This document shows, piece after piece, positions 23,513 through 35,500 of a stretch of 64,000 bases of DNA. Each line of letters starts with the position of its first letter. The stretch's first letter is position 1. Under the pieces are notes generated by a model that was given only the letters and a program-made list of their open reading frames with translations, made no database searches and was not told where the DNA came from. Position numbers and translations under genes: made by a program. Source of the stretch: Pseudoscleropodium purum (lineage: Eukaryota; Streptophyta; Bryopsida; Hypnales; Brachytheciaceae); contig OZ017802.1 of the NCBI GenBank assembly GCA_963969395.1, positions 20,305,410 through 20,369,409 on the forward strand. The letters run 5' to 3'.

Positions 23513-23947
23513 ATGGCGATGTCTTCAGGGAAGTCCAGCTCCATGGCCACCGTGCTGCTGCTGGTGGCGGTGGTGGCGAGCACTTGTGCCTCAGGCGCCC
23601 AGGCTTCGTTCGACATCACCAACAACTGCAACGTAGCCGTCATCATCGCCACCAGCGGCGGCGGCACCGCCAACTCGCTTTTCTCCGGGGGAAGTCTCCA
23701 CGTGCCGGGGCTTCCGAATACGTTCTTCATCGCCCCTGTCACATTTGTCATCAGGAGCATTCCGGTTGTGACCGTTAGCATAGGTACGGCATCGTTGGAC
23801 AGGTTGAACCAGCTGGGCGACAGCCTGCACAAGATTGAGATCAGGTGCGTCGCGAATACTGATTGCATCACGCTCTCTGCCACGTACACGCCCCTACTGA
23901 ATCCGGGGACGAATACGATCATTTCATTGAATTCCTTCTGCCATTAG
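23513..23947 (+). CDS. Small secreted cysteine-containing protein, function unknown
   Basis: A single-exon gene of 144 codons. Residues 1-31 form a classic signal peptide: basic/Ser-rich start, hydrophobic core VLLLVAVVA, and small residues before a cut near AQA-SFD. The mature part of about 113 residues is beta-prone and rich in Ile, Val, Thr and Ser. It has four cysteines (39, 112, 118, 143), enough for two disulfides, and a Gly-rich turn (SGGGTANSLFSGG). The opening SFDITNNC recalls the first strand of thaumatin-like proteins, but the rest of that family's cysteine pattern is missing and the length is about half, so I do not assign it. Extracellular or cell-wall location is likely. ATGs at codons 1, 3 and 11 could all serve; the first is shared with the dead copy. 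TATA lies 146 bases upstream. Confidence 0.85.
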   Translation: MAMSSGKSSSMATVLLLVAVVASTCASGAQASFDITNNCNVAVIIATSGGGTANSLFSGGSLHVPGLPNTFFIAPVTFVIRSIPVVTVSIGTASLDRLNQLGDSLHKIEIRCVANTDCITLSATYTPLLNPGTNTIISLNSFCH

Positions 23948-24264
23948 GTAGTGAATGACAGCTTCCGTGCATACAGCTAGCTAGCACTCCGGTGCGAGAT
24001 AGCTCTGGCATATCTAGATTACTCGAAATCAAGTCATTTTCCAGAAGGATATATGGAATTTAAAACGCTTAAAACAAGTACACCAAGTGATTTGGCAGGG
24101 TCTCGTAGACTACGGTAGAATTGCTTGGGATAAGTGAAGTGTCGCTATGCTAGTTCCAAGTGTCCTAAATCTCCGTTTGCAGAAAAATCTTGAGAAAAGA
24201 CTCACTCGCCAATCTTGTATTTTAATGCCAATCATGCGGTGAGGTTCTTAGTCTCATCTGTGTA

Positions 24265-24270
24265 AATAAA
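24265..24270 (+). terminator. Candidate polyadenylation signal of the secreted-protein gene
   Basis: AATAAA about 320 bases after the stop, in a TGTAAATAAA context with T-rich sequence following. It is the first perfect AATAAA I see downstream of the gene. Confidence 0.45.
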
Positions 24271-24894
24271 GAACTTCATTCCGCCTCTATAATTGTTTTT
24301 GGAGCTTTGTGCATGTGATGTCATCATTTGGTTTAATGAGCATCTTCATGGCATGTTTACTAGCACAAGCTAATAGCTGAAACAAAAGTTCTGAACATGT
24401 ATAGTTACGAAGAGCCCTCGCTCTAGAATTATCAGCGACGGTTTTTACTGATTTTGTCAATGCCTTTTCATCTATTCTGAGAGGTTACACCTTCGGAACC
24501 TATCAGCATGTTGACAAATCACTAATTATACATGAATACGCACATCTAGCAAGGAAAAACGTAGTTTAAAATACCCAATCTGAAATATTCACTTAGCCGC
24601 TCTGAACATTGGTCCTGAACTAAGTTATTTGTCTTGGTCATGGCGCCAACTATTTTGGAAGAGGACGTCCAGTATTAGAATATATTAGGCAAGATAATCA
24701 GTCTTATTATGAAACTATGTTGTTAGCAGAGTTGAGTATAAATTGAGTATTAAGGTAGTATTGCACCTCTTGAAATTTCTGGTATCTGTTTCAATTAGGA
24801 TCCGCTCTTCCAACTTACCAGCGACTTCCAACTTACATCCAGCTTACGAGACATTCGTAGTCCATTAGCTTCTCTAAACCATTGAACGTCAATT

Positions 24895-24985
24895 TAGTTA
24901 AAGTGACTTTTATTCCATTACTTTGTTGCGGATCAGGCCACGCTGCCTGAAACCAAAATCTACACCAGTCCTAGTTTGTGGCCTG
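24895..24985 (+). repeat. Partial third copy of the duplication's upstream edge
   Basis: The segment ATTCCATTACTTTGTTGC..., a CTGAAAC..AAATCTA stretch and CACCAGTCCTAG resemble the first 80 or so bases of duplication copies A and B. No coding part follows. Low identity makes the call tentative. Confidence 0.45.
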
Positions 24986-26090
24986 AAATTAGAGCTTTGT
25001 GAAGATATGTGTAGCAGTTTTTGGTTTTGAGTATTCAATTGAAGTGGACTCCAAAAATTTCAAGGGATGATCGTCAATTTCATGAAATTGGCTCGATTAT
25101 TTTGTGAAATGCATCTACGCAAAGCACTAAGGACTGGTATAGATTTATGCTCGAGACTGACTGCCCTGAAAAGTGTCAAAGTTGTGGAATTCCACCAATT
25201 TATTCAAATTGAGGTTAGCATGTCTTATTGCAGCTATGATCGTGCTTGTTGCATTACTTGGTCCAAATTAAGAGCTCTGAGTTTCGGATACGGACTCTCA
25301 ACTTGAACCAGAGTAGTTTGAGGTGCTCTTGTAGAGCTAAAGCAGTTTGGAAATCTCAAATCTCTTTTATGTGTCCTAAATTTGAAAGCTCTGATCGAGG
25401 TTTCAACTGACAGACTCTAAAGACTCATCTCAGCACTTCAGTTAATAACGTATTCCTAATTTTCACCACTGGAACTCACATGTTGGCAACCTGAAAGCTC
25501 GACAGAAAGTCATCTTAAAAAAATAAAAAAAAGTTAAATGAGTTAATCCTGACACCAGTTACTCTATTATGCTTAACCCCATGAGTTCAAAACACCGCTC
25601 TGGTGTTGACCAGGTCCATCTACAAGTAAGTTAATGAGAACACAGGTCACCGCGCGCACATCGATCTCTGGTCCACGAAGTTTATGAATTCGTGGTCGTT
25701 CGCAAATTATCACGGAGTCTGCTCCAAGCAAGCTTAATCATACCCAATGTCCAGGCAGAATAAAAAATGAGGCCCTCACAAGTTTGCTTTGACATGTTTG
25801 AATTTAATGAATAGCCAGTAATTTTCCTTCCCAAGACAGCATCCATGCATGCGATGTAAGAGATCTACATAATGATAAAAGATGCTCTCATTAAGATTCA
25901 ACTGAATACAGATAAACAACATTGTCAGTGGATCTCACCTTAGGCACATTGATATCTTAGTTTTGCACAAGTGAGTGAGTATTTGTTGTGATCGATAACT
26001 ATCATGCATTCTGAATGCTTGGTATTAATTTCAGTACCTTTCAGCGTGCCGGCTATTATATCCGCTGGGGTTTAGGTCCATTGGGGTTTA
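24986..26090. other. Intergenic, no gene seen
   Basis: Mixed-composition sequence after the secreted-protein locus. The 79-codon frame at 25067-25306 has no recognisable feature and I take it as chance. Confidence 0.55.
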
Positions 26091-26091
26091 G

Positions 26092-26162
26092 GTCCAGAAA
26101 GATTTTTTATTTTTTATTTTTGTAACAAATGAAACGGGATTCCATTGCCGTCCAGAAAGATT
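26092..26162 (-). mobile_element. 45-bp retroposon tail with 13-bp target duplication
   Basis: GTCCAGAAAGATT occurs at 26092-26104 and again at 26150-26162. Between them is only 45 bp, which on the minus strand reads GCAATGGAATCCCGTTTCAT, then TTGT and an A-rich tail with interspersed T. This is the form of an extremely 5'-truncated LINE or SINE insertion made by target-primed reverse transcription. The same 3' sequence recurs at 39142, 50704 and 54283. Confidence 0.85.
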
Positions 26163-26464
26163 CAGGGTGCTTCAGTGAGTGTGTGCGCTGAGAGCATCTC
26201 CGATGCGGAGACGGGAACAGGCACAGTGTCCAGATTTTGAAGTGGAGAGAGGCGGGCCTCGTTCCGTTCCAACGACTTTTGGAAAAAAAAATTGACCCAA
26301 TGTAAAGCTGGCAATGCAAACCTCAAATGCCACTTGTGGCTGGCAGGTCTTGTATTTTTACGTCTTGCAATGAAATTCTGTTTCATTTGTGTGAAAAAGA
26401 AAAAAAACTCAAATGGACTTTTCCTATTTATAAATGGAAGGAGAGGAAAAGATTTATATTAACT

Positions 26465-26720
26465 TCTAAAGGACCAAGTTGCATTTTTTGGCAACATAGT
26501 GATTTTAGGCAACTCACTACAAATGGAGTTTTTATTTTATTTTGTTAATATTTTCATGTAACATGTGCTTGAGAAGTAGCTTCAAGTCCTGACAATTTTC
26601 ATAACTTTTGATTACATGGTCAAAAAGTTATTGCATGATATGTGATTTTCTTTGAACTATGGGTAGCTTTGGAATTACCCCTTCATTATGTAGGACGTGA
26701 GATCCTCCATTCAAAGTGGG
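26465..26720 (-). repeat. Fragment of the 0.9-kb TTAACCCC repeat family
   Basis: It begins at the family end (CTAAAGGACCAAGTTGCATT) and matches the copies at 31980 and 42375 in the reverse orientation through the TTATTGCATGATATGTGATT segment, then passes into an inverted repeat. Confidence 0.7.
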
Positions 26721-26985
26721 CCTAGTAGGATAATTTTTTAGTCTTCTAGGGATGAATTTTTTTTTTAAACTATTTTGAGCCATGTTTAGGATACATTCTA
26801 GACCTAACCTAGCTAATTTGGCATCTCTGATTCCAAATACAAATTCAAAATTTGCAAAAAAGTTTTTTGTGGAAAATAAAAAATTCATGCATTCTCCCCC
26901 AAAGTAAATCTAGCCTACCTAGACCCACTTCAAATGGAGGATTTAACGTCTTGCCTTCATTATGCTATTACCATCTTGAAAGCTG
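26660..26985. repeat. Imperfect inverted repeat
   Basis: ATCCTCCATTCAAAGTGGGC at about 26701 pairs with the complement of CCCACTTCAAATGGAGGATT at about 26927. Weaker pairing extends outward through TTCATTATG and GTAGCTTT-like segments on both sides. Arms are about 75-90 bases. It overlaps the end of the preceding fragment. Confidence 0.65.
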
Positions 26986-27074
26986 GTTTTATTGTAGAAA
27001 CTCTAAGGAACCACATTTCTATATACTTTTGAACATGTGAAAAATTGTGCACTCCATCAAGTGCATGAGTGAAT

Positions 27075-27262
27075 TATACTATATTGAAGTCATGTAAGGT
27101 GAATCAATCCATTATCACCACCCCTCCCAATTCTACCTTCATGTACTTGTAGTATACATTTGCCCTTTGAAATGTATCCATAGCTACATGAAGGTAGAAT
27201 TGAGAAGGGTGGTAGTAATAGGTTAGTTCACCTCAAGTGAAGACTATTTGAATATAGTTTCA
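27075..27262. mobile_element. Foldback/MITE-like inverted repeat
   Basis: CCCAATTCTACCTTCATGTA (27126-27145) and its complement at about 27184-27205 form the inner stem. Imperfect pairing continues outward for about 85 bases per arm, through GGTGAATCAATCCATTA and the complement of TAATAGGTTAGTTCACC. A target duplication was not identified. Confidence 0.7.
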
Positions 27263-29620
27263 AACAAAACTTTCATGTAGACTAACTACCCTAACCATAG
27301 TTGTACACAATCATATAAGCTTTACAAGATAGTGATCATAACCATATAGGCAAACTCTAAAATTATCCAATATGTATCCACCATTTTGTCATTGATTTTG
27401 AGTGAATATTTTTGGTTTATTTTTTAGAGATGAAATCACATGTACAATATATGTCATAAAAAATTCAGATTTTCTTTGAAGATTTCAAATTACTAAAAAC
27501 CTTTGAAGAAAAAGTGAAGAAAATTCATATCAAATACAAAACATACTCAAAAAATTGTTAAATTTCAAAATAAAAGTACATTATAGTATAGAACATGATA
27601 GGAAATAAGAAAACTTTGGTTCACTAATTATCTAAAAACATGGCTATAGATCCTCAATTTCAAACTTCAATAAAATGTTCATTTTTAGGAATTCTTCAAA
27701 AGTTTCAAACCAAGTAGAACCACGCTTTGAAAACTTCAAATTAGAAGCCCTCTTAGGTTTAAAAAAACCATCCATTTTTTAATATTTATTGTTTAATTTA
27801 TTTTCTGTTTTTAAAAAACAAAAACATGAAAATATCTATTATCTTGAAATTTTTAGTTTCTCCATTTTGTACATTAATTTCAGAGAGAATATTTGGAGGA
27901 GACCCAATTTGGGGGTAGTACATTATTTTTAGTGTTCTAATCATTTAGTATGTTTTTCTTGATTTTCTTTGTCACACCTTAATGAAAAAGAATTTTGCAA
28001 TCTACATATTGATACAAAGATAGCACACTTTGATTACATGTGCAAGATGGACCAATACTATTTTTATAAAACCATTCAATCAATTCATATTATTCTTGTA
28101 GGTGACCTCAAATCCCAATTTTTGGCTTCAACTTTTTAGGTGGATACAAACTAATACTAAAAGACTCCAAAGTGGTGAGGGTGACATCTAGTAGGGGGAT
28201 CTATAAATTAGTAAATTATTTTTATAAATATGAAGAAAAAAATTTAATGTATATAATAGTTTTATATACTTTACTTATAAATTTGGAGTCCTTTAGAAGT
28301 ATAAAGCAAAAATTATGGCCAAAAATCATACTGCTTTATAATAGTTGACAAGAAATAGTATGTGTTTCTTGCAATTGCTTTAAACCATTCCTATATAGAA
28401 TATAAAAAAAATTCATATAACTTGAACTTAATCCTTAAATGATTTAAATCTTGATGACTACGCTTAACCAAAAAAACACTCCAAAACAACCTTTTTATTG
28501 TTAAGAAAAATAAAACTATAAATTTGCATATCCAAACATAAACTTTTGTTTTTAGAAGAGAACTGAAATAAAAAAATGTATTTCTATGAAGTTCATTTGT
28601 TTTCTTATTTTAAAAAAATTCAAAAAATCATACAAAAGATTAAGATTGTAGGTACTTGATTAAACTTTCATATTCACCTAAAGGGGCAATGGTCCTTTAG
28701 AGGTTAACACTATAGTTTATGTGGATATAACATTAATTAATTTGTACACAAAAATTAGATAATGATTGTCAATTCTTCAATATAAAATGTTTGACCACCT
28801 AAAGAACACTCTTGGTCATTGTTGTCCTTTCAAAATTATTCCTAAAGTAGTTCTTTTCTTTTTTAGCAACACATGTTCAAAACAACTTGGGAAGAGAAGT
28901 TGAAGAAGAAAAATTTGTTAACTCTTTTTCCATTTTCATCTTAGAATCTTGTAGATGATTTGCATGTCTATTTTTTTCTAATTTACAAAGCTTATTTACT
29001 TAGCATCCCTGTGATTATTATATTTAACATAACTCATCTCATAAGAAATTTAAGAGATCCCTTCATTGCTCTTAAGAAATTAAAAAAAACATTATTTTTG
29101 ACCTCACTAATCATAAATGGAAGGAAATTAAGATTTAATTTTAGACATGTATCTATTATACAAGAGAATGTTTTGAAAAAAATAACAAATAACTATTGTT
29201 TTGTTGCTTTCTGCACTATAATTGACTAAGGTTGAAAATTGTAAAGCCTTATTTTAAAGTAAGAAAATAACAAAGAGCAAAATAGGGTCCTACACTCTCA
29301 TATGGTAATATTTATAATATTCACTACAACCTTTGATTTTTTTTAAATTTAAATAAAAAATTTTCACACATTTTCAAATTCAAATTTCAAATTCTCTTCT
29401 TTTGTATTTCAAAATTAATTCCTTTATTAATTTTTAATGTTTGAAATTCATACTAAATTTTCAATTAAATTTTTGTCTCAAAAAACTTTTCAATTTTCAT
29501 TATTTGCTTTTGAAAATTGTATTGGTTCTTGTTGCTACATAAGTAACTATTAAAGGCTCAAATGTAAACAAAAAAAATGTACATGAAAAGATAGAAAAAT
29601 GGCTCCAAAATACATGTGAT
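27263..29620. other. AT-rich intergenic, no gene seen
   Basis: Homopolymer-rich sequence with only short random frames. An isolated GGTCCTTTAGAGGTTAAC near 28691 matches the end of the 0.9-kb repeat family and may be a remnant. Confidence 0.55.
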
Positions 29621-30520
29621 TTAATCCCTAAAGTTTTTTTACTATGTTTTTACAAAGAACACTCCAAAACTGCCATTTTTAAAACAAGTACTAATTTTTT
29701 TGAACATTTTTGGACAAATGTCAATCTAGGATCTTGTAATAATCTTGTTTGAAAAGATGTGCAGAAACAAATTCAGACATTTTCATTGTATTGATCTCAA
29801 AATATTAGTATTGAATAGACAAAAATCATTTTTTTGGTCCTACGAAAATTAGGCAACTGTACTTAACAAGGTCACATTTGAATGAAAAAATCCCTAAAAT
29901 AGTGGTTACTCTTTGGATTAATTCTTCAATACAAGTTGTACACATGTTTGAAAAAATTTAGATCATTTGGAATTGTACAACATATAGAAAAAAAATAGTA
30001 AGTAGAAAGAAGTAGTGAATGATTCATAATACTAAATTGTTAAGAATTTAATTATGGAATTGAAAAATGCCAATTCCAAAGATGGCAATGTTACAATAAA
30101 CAATCTACATACTATGATTTTATATTTTCCAAAAAATATTGAAAATTGAGTTAAATAAAGGACTTCAAAGTTAATTTTAGACTCTAGAAACTAAAACTTT
30201 TCATAGCTTTCATCTCATTAATCAAAATGGAATGATTTAAAACTTTCTATATATTTATAAATCTAAAAAATCAATTTTAAACTTTTTATTTTGAAAAAAG
30301 TGATCTATTAAGAAATTTTTGGACTACACGAAGTTCATTGAAAATTACATATCATGTAATAATTTTTTAATCATGTAGTCAAAAATTAAATTGTTGGAAG
30401 GTACTCTTTAGGCACATATTGTGTAAAAATTTAAAAGAAAAAAATATATACATTACATTCATAGCAAGCTCCCCAAAATTGTTATATTACCAAAAAAATA
30501 TAATTTGGTTCTTTGAATTA
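29621..30520 (+). mobile_element. 0.9-kb TTAACCCC-family repeat, near-complete copy
   Basis: It starts TTAATCCCTAAAG and ends near TTTGGTTCTTTGAATTATAA. The interior landmarks are GGAATTGTACAACATATAG, AATAGTAAGTAGAAAGAAGT, TTATGGAATTGAAAAATGCC and ATTAATCAAAATGGAATGAT. It shows the uninterrupted form (TTAATTTTAGACTC near 30171) of the site where the neighbouring copy carries the hAT-type insertion. Confidence 0.8.
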
Positions 30521-30688
30521 TAATAGTTTATTCATATCACTACCAAATTTCAAAATTGTTGTGATTTTAGATTATAACACTTTAGTCAAATTGCCTAACA
30601 ATTCCAAAGTTCTCATGGCTTCTATTAGTTGTGTTTCCACAAGATTCCATGACTTTATGTTGTATGTGTAGACCTTATATCAATCTAT

Positions 30689-31900
30689 TTAATCCCTAAA
30701 GTTCCATGACTATATTTTCACTAAAAACGCTCAAAAAACTGCTATTTGAAATACATGTACCAAATTTTTGAAAAAAAAAATTTGAACACATGTAAGCATA
30801 GGATCTTGTAGTATGTTGACTTGAGAACATGTAGTCAAAATTTAAAAAAATTCACCACATGAATTGCAAGATATATCCATTCAAATTTACTAAAATCATT
30901 TTTTTGGCACTACAAAAAATATAGTAGTTGTACTTCACAAGCTCACATTTCTATGAAAAAATGTCTAAAATGGTGGTGCTACCTTGAATTTTTTTTCCTA
31001 GACAAGTTTTCTACATATTTGTAAAATTAAAGATCATTTGGAATTGTACAACATATAGGAAAAAAATAGTAAGTAAACCGTAGTAGAGAATGATTCAAAA
31101 TACTAAATTTTTAAGAATACAAATATGGAATTGAAAAATGCCAATTCCAAGGGTCATAATGTTGTAATAAAAAATCTACATCCTATGATTTTATTTTTTT
31201 CCAAAAATATTGAAAATTGAATAAGATAAAAGACTTTAATGTTTATTTTAGACAGGGTTGATAGGACGGTCGGACGTCCGGGACGTCCGGACGCGGACGC
31301 TGTGTCCGCAGCGTCCGCTGACATTCGCGGTCCGCCTGTCTGCCCATCTGCCCTGTCTGCCCCGTCTGCCCCGTCCCGCCCTGTCCGCCCCACCCCGCCC
31401 GTCCGCCCCACCCCGCCCGTCCGCCTTCCGACGGCAGGAGGGACGCTGCGTTCGCTGGCGTCCGTGACGACGGATGTCCGGGTTACGGACGCTATTTGGG
31501 GGCGGACGTACTGATTTGTCAACCCTGATTTTAGAGTAGAGAATTTATAACTATCCACAAATAAAAAAATCCTCATAACTTTTGACTCATTGATCAAAAT
31601 GGAATGATTCAAAGCATTCCATTTATATATAACACTAGGAAACCAAGTTCAAATTTTTGTTTTTGAAAACAATTTTTTTTTCTAATCTGTTGGACTACCC
31701 ATTTACAAAAAAGTAACATATTAAGCCATAACTTTTGACTACTATTTTCAAATGTCATGAAATATAGTGCATATGAAAGATATGCCTTATCTCTATCTTT
31801 GATTAATATTTGGTTCAAAAATATGGAAATCTCAAGTCACACATACCTACTCCAAATTGCTATGTAGTCCAAAAACGCATGTTGGTTCTTTAGAGATCAA
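30689..31900 (+). mobile_element. 0.9-kb family copy interrupted by a GC-rich MITE
   Basis: It starts TTAATCCCTAAAGTTCC and ends at GTTGGTTCTTTAGAGATCAA. Removing the 275-bp insert and one 8-bp target duplicate leaves 929 bp, the length of other copies. It has the same interior landmarks as the preceding copy. Confidence 0.85.
31253..31527. mobile_element. GC-rich hAT-type MITE (275 bp)
   Basis: The left end is CAGGGTTGA; the right end is the complement, TCAACCCTG. ATTTTAGA flanks it at 31245-31252 and 31528-31535, a perfect 8-bp target-site duplication typical of hAT elements, as is a CAGGG terminus. The interior is built of GTCCG and GTCCGCC-like motifs, dramatically GC-rich in an AT-rich host sequence. 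Open frames here (up to 152 codons on both strands) are compositional artefacts, not genes. Confidence 0.93.
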
Positions 31901-31979
31901 AGATGAATTAATACAATTCTAGTCTAAAGGCATTAGTAGAACATGAAGTAAACTAGATGCAACCTAAACGCAATTTACT

Positions 31980-32570
31980 TTAACCTTTAAGAGACCAAAC
32001 AATTTTTTTTTGGTAAAATATATAGAAATTTGAGTATCTCACCAACAACAAAATTTCCATTTTTTTTCTTTGAAATTTTCATACAATATATGGGCAAAGA
32101 GTAGCTATAAAACGCAACAATTTTTGTAACAATTGACTATGTAGTTAAAAACTTATTGTATAATATGTAGTTTCTTTCTCAACTTGGGCAGCTTGAGCAA
32201 ATTAGAAAAATCTTTTTTTGAAGAAATAAAAATTTGAAATTGATTTTCTAGATTTATAGATATTTGGAAAGCTTTTAATCATTCTATTTTGATTCATGAA
32301 ATGAAAGTTACGAGGAGCTTTAGTTTGTGGACAATTATAGAATTTCCACTCTAAAATAAACTTTGAAATCCTTTATTTAATTGGATTTTCAATATTTTTG
32401 GAAAAAATAAAATCCTAGAATATAGATTGATTGTTAGAACATTGCAGCTATTGAGATTAGCATTCTTCAATTCCATAACTAAATTCTTAATAATTTAGTA
32501 TGATAAATCATTCTCTACTTTTTTCTACTTACTATTTTTCTAAACATGAATATGAAAAAAAAATTGGAAT
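31980..32570 (-). mobile_element. 0.9-kb family, truncated reverse copy
   Basis: It begins TTAACCTTTAAGAGACCAAA and runs in reverse orientation through the ATTCTATTTTGATTCATGAA and TTCTACTTACTATTTTT landmarks, then loses similarity near 32570. With the preceding forward copy it forms a tail-to-tail pair. Confidence 0.75.
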
Positions 32571-35500
32571 TTTTTAATATGTATTTCCTACTCATTTCTT
32601 CAACATGTTATGGAGAGTTGCAAGTTATAAGATCTACATATTTTTGAGGGAAATGTTTGAAAGATGAAATCTAACCATTTGGATAGAATTGAAGATACTT
32701 CTTTTTGAAACCCAAGTATCATGATCTTGCAATTGATAAGGTTTTTTATTTTAAAATTTTAAGAGGATGTACACTAACAAGTTAACTAAAGGATCCTATA
32801 GTTGGATTTGCTAAAAAATAAATATATAAGAAGATTTTAGCCTTGCCTTAAGGACTAATATTTTGAAGCAATTTTGGGCCTCTAGACTTGAAAGAACTTT
32901 AAGGATTCATGTATTTAATTGCTTAATATTTAGAAAAATATAAAATATGATATATTTTTTAACCACAACTTGTTTCCTTTGCAAATTGGCTTGTTTGAAA
33001 GCAAAAATTCTCCAATATACAAATCAAATTTTGACAATACCATCATTTGAAAAACCTCATTTTGGTTTATGAAATGCCTCATGAGTTAATGAAAATATGT
33101 GAATGGAAATGTGGGAGTAGAAATATAGCAAAGAAATTAAGAAACAAGTCATTTTATAATACTTTATGATTTACAAGTTGCATGGTATTTTTCAAAAAGT
33201 GTATGTAATGAATAAGAAATATCTTTGAAACAAATATATTTTGTATTTTGTATTTCGGGAGAATTAATTAGAAATATAAATTGTAATTTGATAATATACT
33301 AATCATCTAGGATAATATTGTAGCTTGAAAAGATTCAAAGAAGTAATTTTTTATATTGAATCAATATCAACCTCAATATTTTGTAATACCGCCATAGAAG
33401 ATTAACTCCTAAACAACAAGCTACTCCCTTGGGATTTGGTATTGAAAGAATTGTTGACAAAAGTAATTTTGTATTTTTGGAATGTTTAAACTTGTTGAAT
33501 TCACTTCAATAGTGAATATGGCTTGCCGAGCACTACATTTAGGTTGCAAAATTAAAGTACTATTTACTTTTGCATCATGTGATCATACAAACTTTGGATA
33601 AACAACAAGACTTATCCTTTGCTTCTAGGAGATTTTTTAATTCCCCTATGGCCTATCCTTTAGGCAAGTGAATGTTGTTTATGATTTAATTTTTTTACAC
33701 TTAGTACATAGTCCCTTATATATAATTGTCTCATTTTTTATCCTCATTTTTTTCATGCATATTATTTTCTTTTTATCAAATTAGCTTAAACTTGCAACAA
33801 AAGTTGATGAATACAAGATGAAGGGAAGCAAGTAGTTCAAATAGAGTTGTGCAAGAAGCTTGAAGGTCCATCTTGAACTTCACAAACCACAAAAAGTATT
33901 TTTAATACAATTTACAATTTAGAAACTTAATAAGTTAACATTTTAAAGTCTTGAAATTTGTGAACTTGTAAATTTTTAAGTTAATTACTATTAAAGGTTT
34001 TCTAATTTGCCTAATTATTACTCAATGAGCATTCAAGATAAAGTCAATGACAAATGTTGTAGGACTCTTTTCAATGATGAAGCTTTCCATTTTGCATACA
34101 TCTTCAAGTTCAATCATAAACTTTGCACACGCTTTCAAGTGTAGAACCTCATCTTCAACTTAGGTATGCAACTCTATTTTGGCTACTTGATTAATTCCAC
34201 CACTCTACAAATGGCATCATTATGACCATTTAAAAACCCTAGACGAGGCATGTTTGAATAAATGAAACAACGAGCCTTTCTAGGATGTGTCAATGGCACT
34301 ATTGGAGTGTGCAAATGACAACCTCAAAATGTCTCAATGTCTAGTATAAGGTCAAGAACTTATTGGATGATGGTTTTAGATTTTTTGACCTTATAGTATT
34401 TCTCTATGTTTGAAAAAAAATTGATACTTCCTCACCCTTCCTCACCCCTCAAATGAGTCAGATTATAAAACTGTGGCCACAAAACTTGCAGGATGGCATA
34501 CGTTACCTTGCCATACAGATGGAAGGGATTCACCCTAAACAAAACTTGCAGGATGTAGCAAAAAGGATATGTTATCTTACATTGTTTTTTTTAGGAAACA
34601 TCAATTTTGTTATACAAAAATGGCAAAAATTCACAACTCATATGTATAAAAAAAACCACTTAAACATCATATAAGGTAGGAACATCCAAATGTGTCATTG
34701 ACCTTAAACCGCCATCTATGCTATGTGTACATCTCCAAAGTCAATTATGTATCTATGTGGAAGAAATGCTTTTAAAACCAAACTTTGTTCCATTATAACT
34801 TTTGCATACAATGTTCAAATGTGACATTCTCTAGTGTGTTGAAACCTCCTTTCACTTGCCAACATGAGCATACAAAAATTTGACCAATCTAATAATAGCA
34901 AATAGGCTCAGTAGCAAAAAGTGGCGGTTTGGTGAGTACCTACCTTACTAACAGCCTTTAGTTTACAGCTTTTATTGAATCAATCTACAATATAGACAAT
35001 TTCAACCTTTAGTCACAACAAGAAGTAATTTAATATTGATCAAACTCTATCATTTATTCCAAGGGCAACCCCCTATATTAATAGGAATTGAAGCATAGAC
35101 CTCGTAGGTTCAATGAGTCCAATAAGCACAACCATTTTCATCAATGCCTTGGGAAAGTTTAACCCATAATGACCCAAGGGAGGTGTACTTTCAATATGGA
35201 CCAAAATTGCCAAGAACTTGAACAATTTATTTGCTCAATTTTTTTATTGAAATTAGGTAGAATATAACCCTAGGATCTTATAGTTCACATTTGGAGTGAG
35301 CACCTCAAAAAATTCAAATTATTTGACTACATTGTTTAGTAAATATTTGAGTTTGAAGTTTAATTTGGATTGAAGAAAAAACCAAGGTTGTCATAACAAA
35401 CAAGTTAGGGTCATTGCCCGGGATGGCCATAGGGCTTTTATTCTGTAACTTGTGGGGGTCATCGTGTCATTGTCAGGGCACGGACGAAGACGGTCATGGT

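Larger units (their letters stand above)
22705..24005 (+). repeat. Segmental duplication, copy B (intact gene copy)
   Basis: Direct-orientation partner of 19071-20251. It is somewhat longer because it keeps leader sequence between the TATA box and the ATG (146 bases against 80) and the coding segment deleted in copy A. Confidence 0.93.

Noticed and set aside
31154..31612. 152-codon (-) and 91-codon (+) frames
   Set aside because: They are products of the simple GC-rich repeats in the hAT MITE; the longer one crosses both target duplications.
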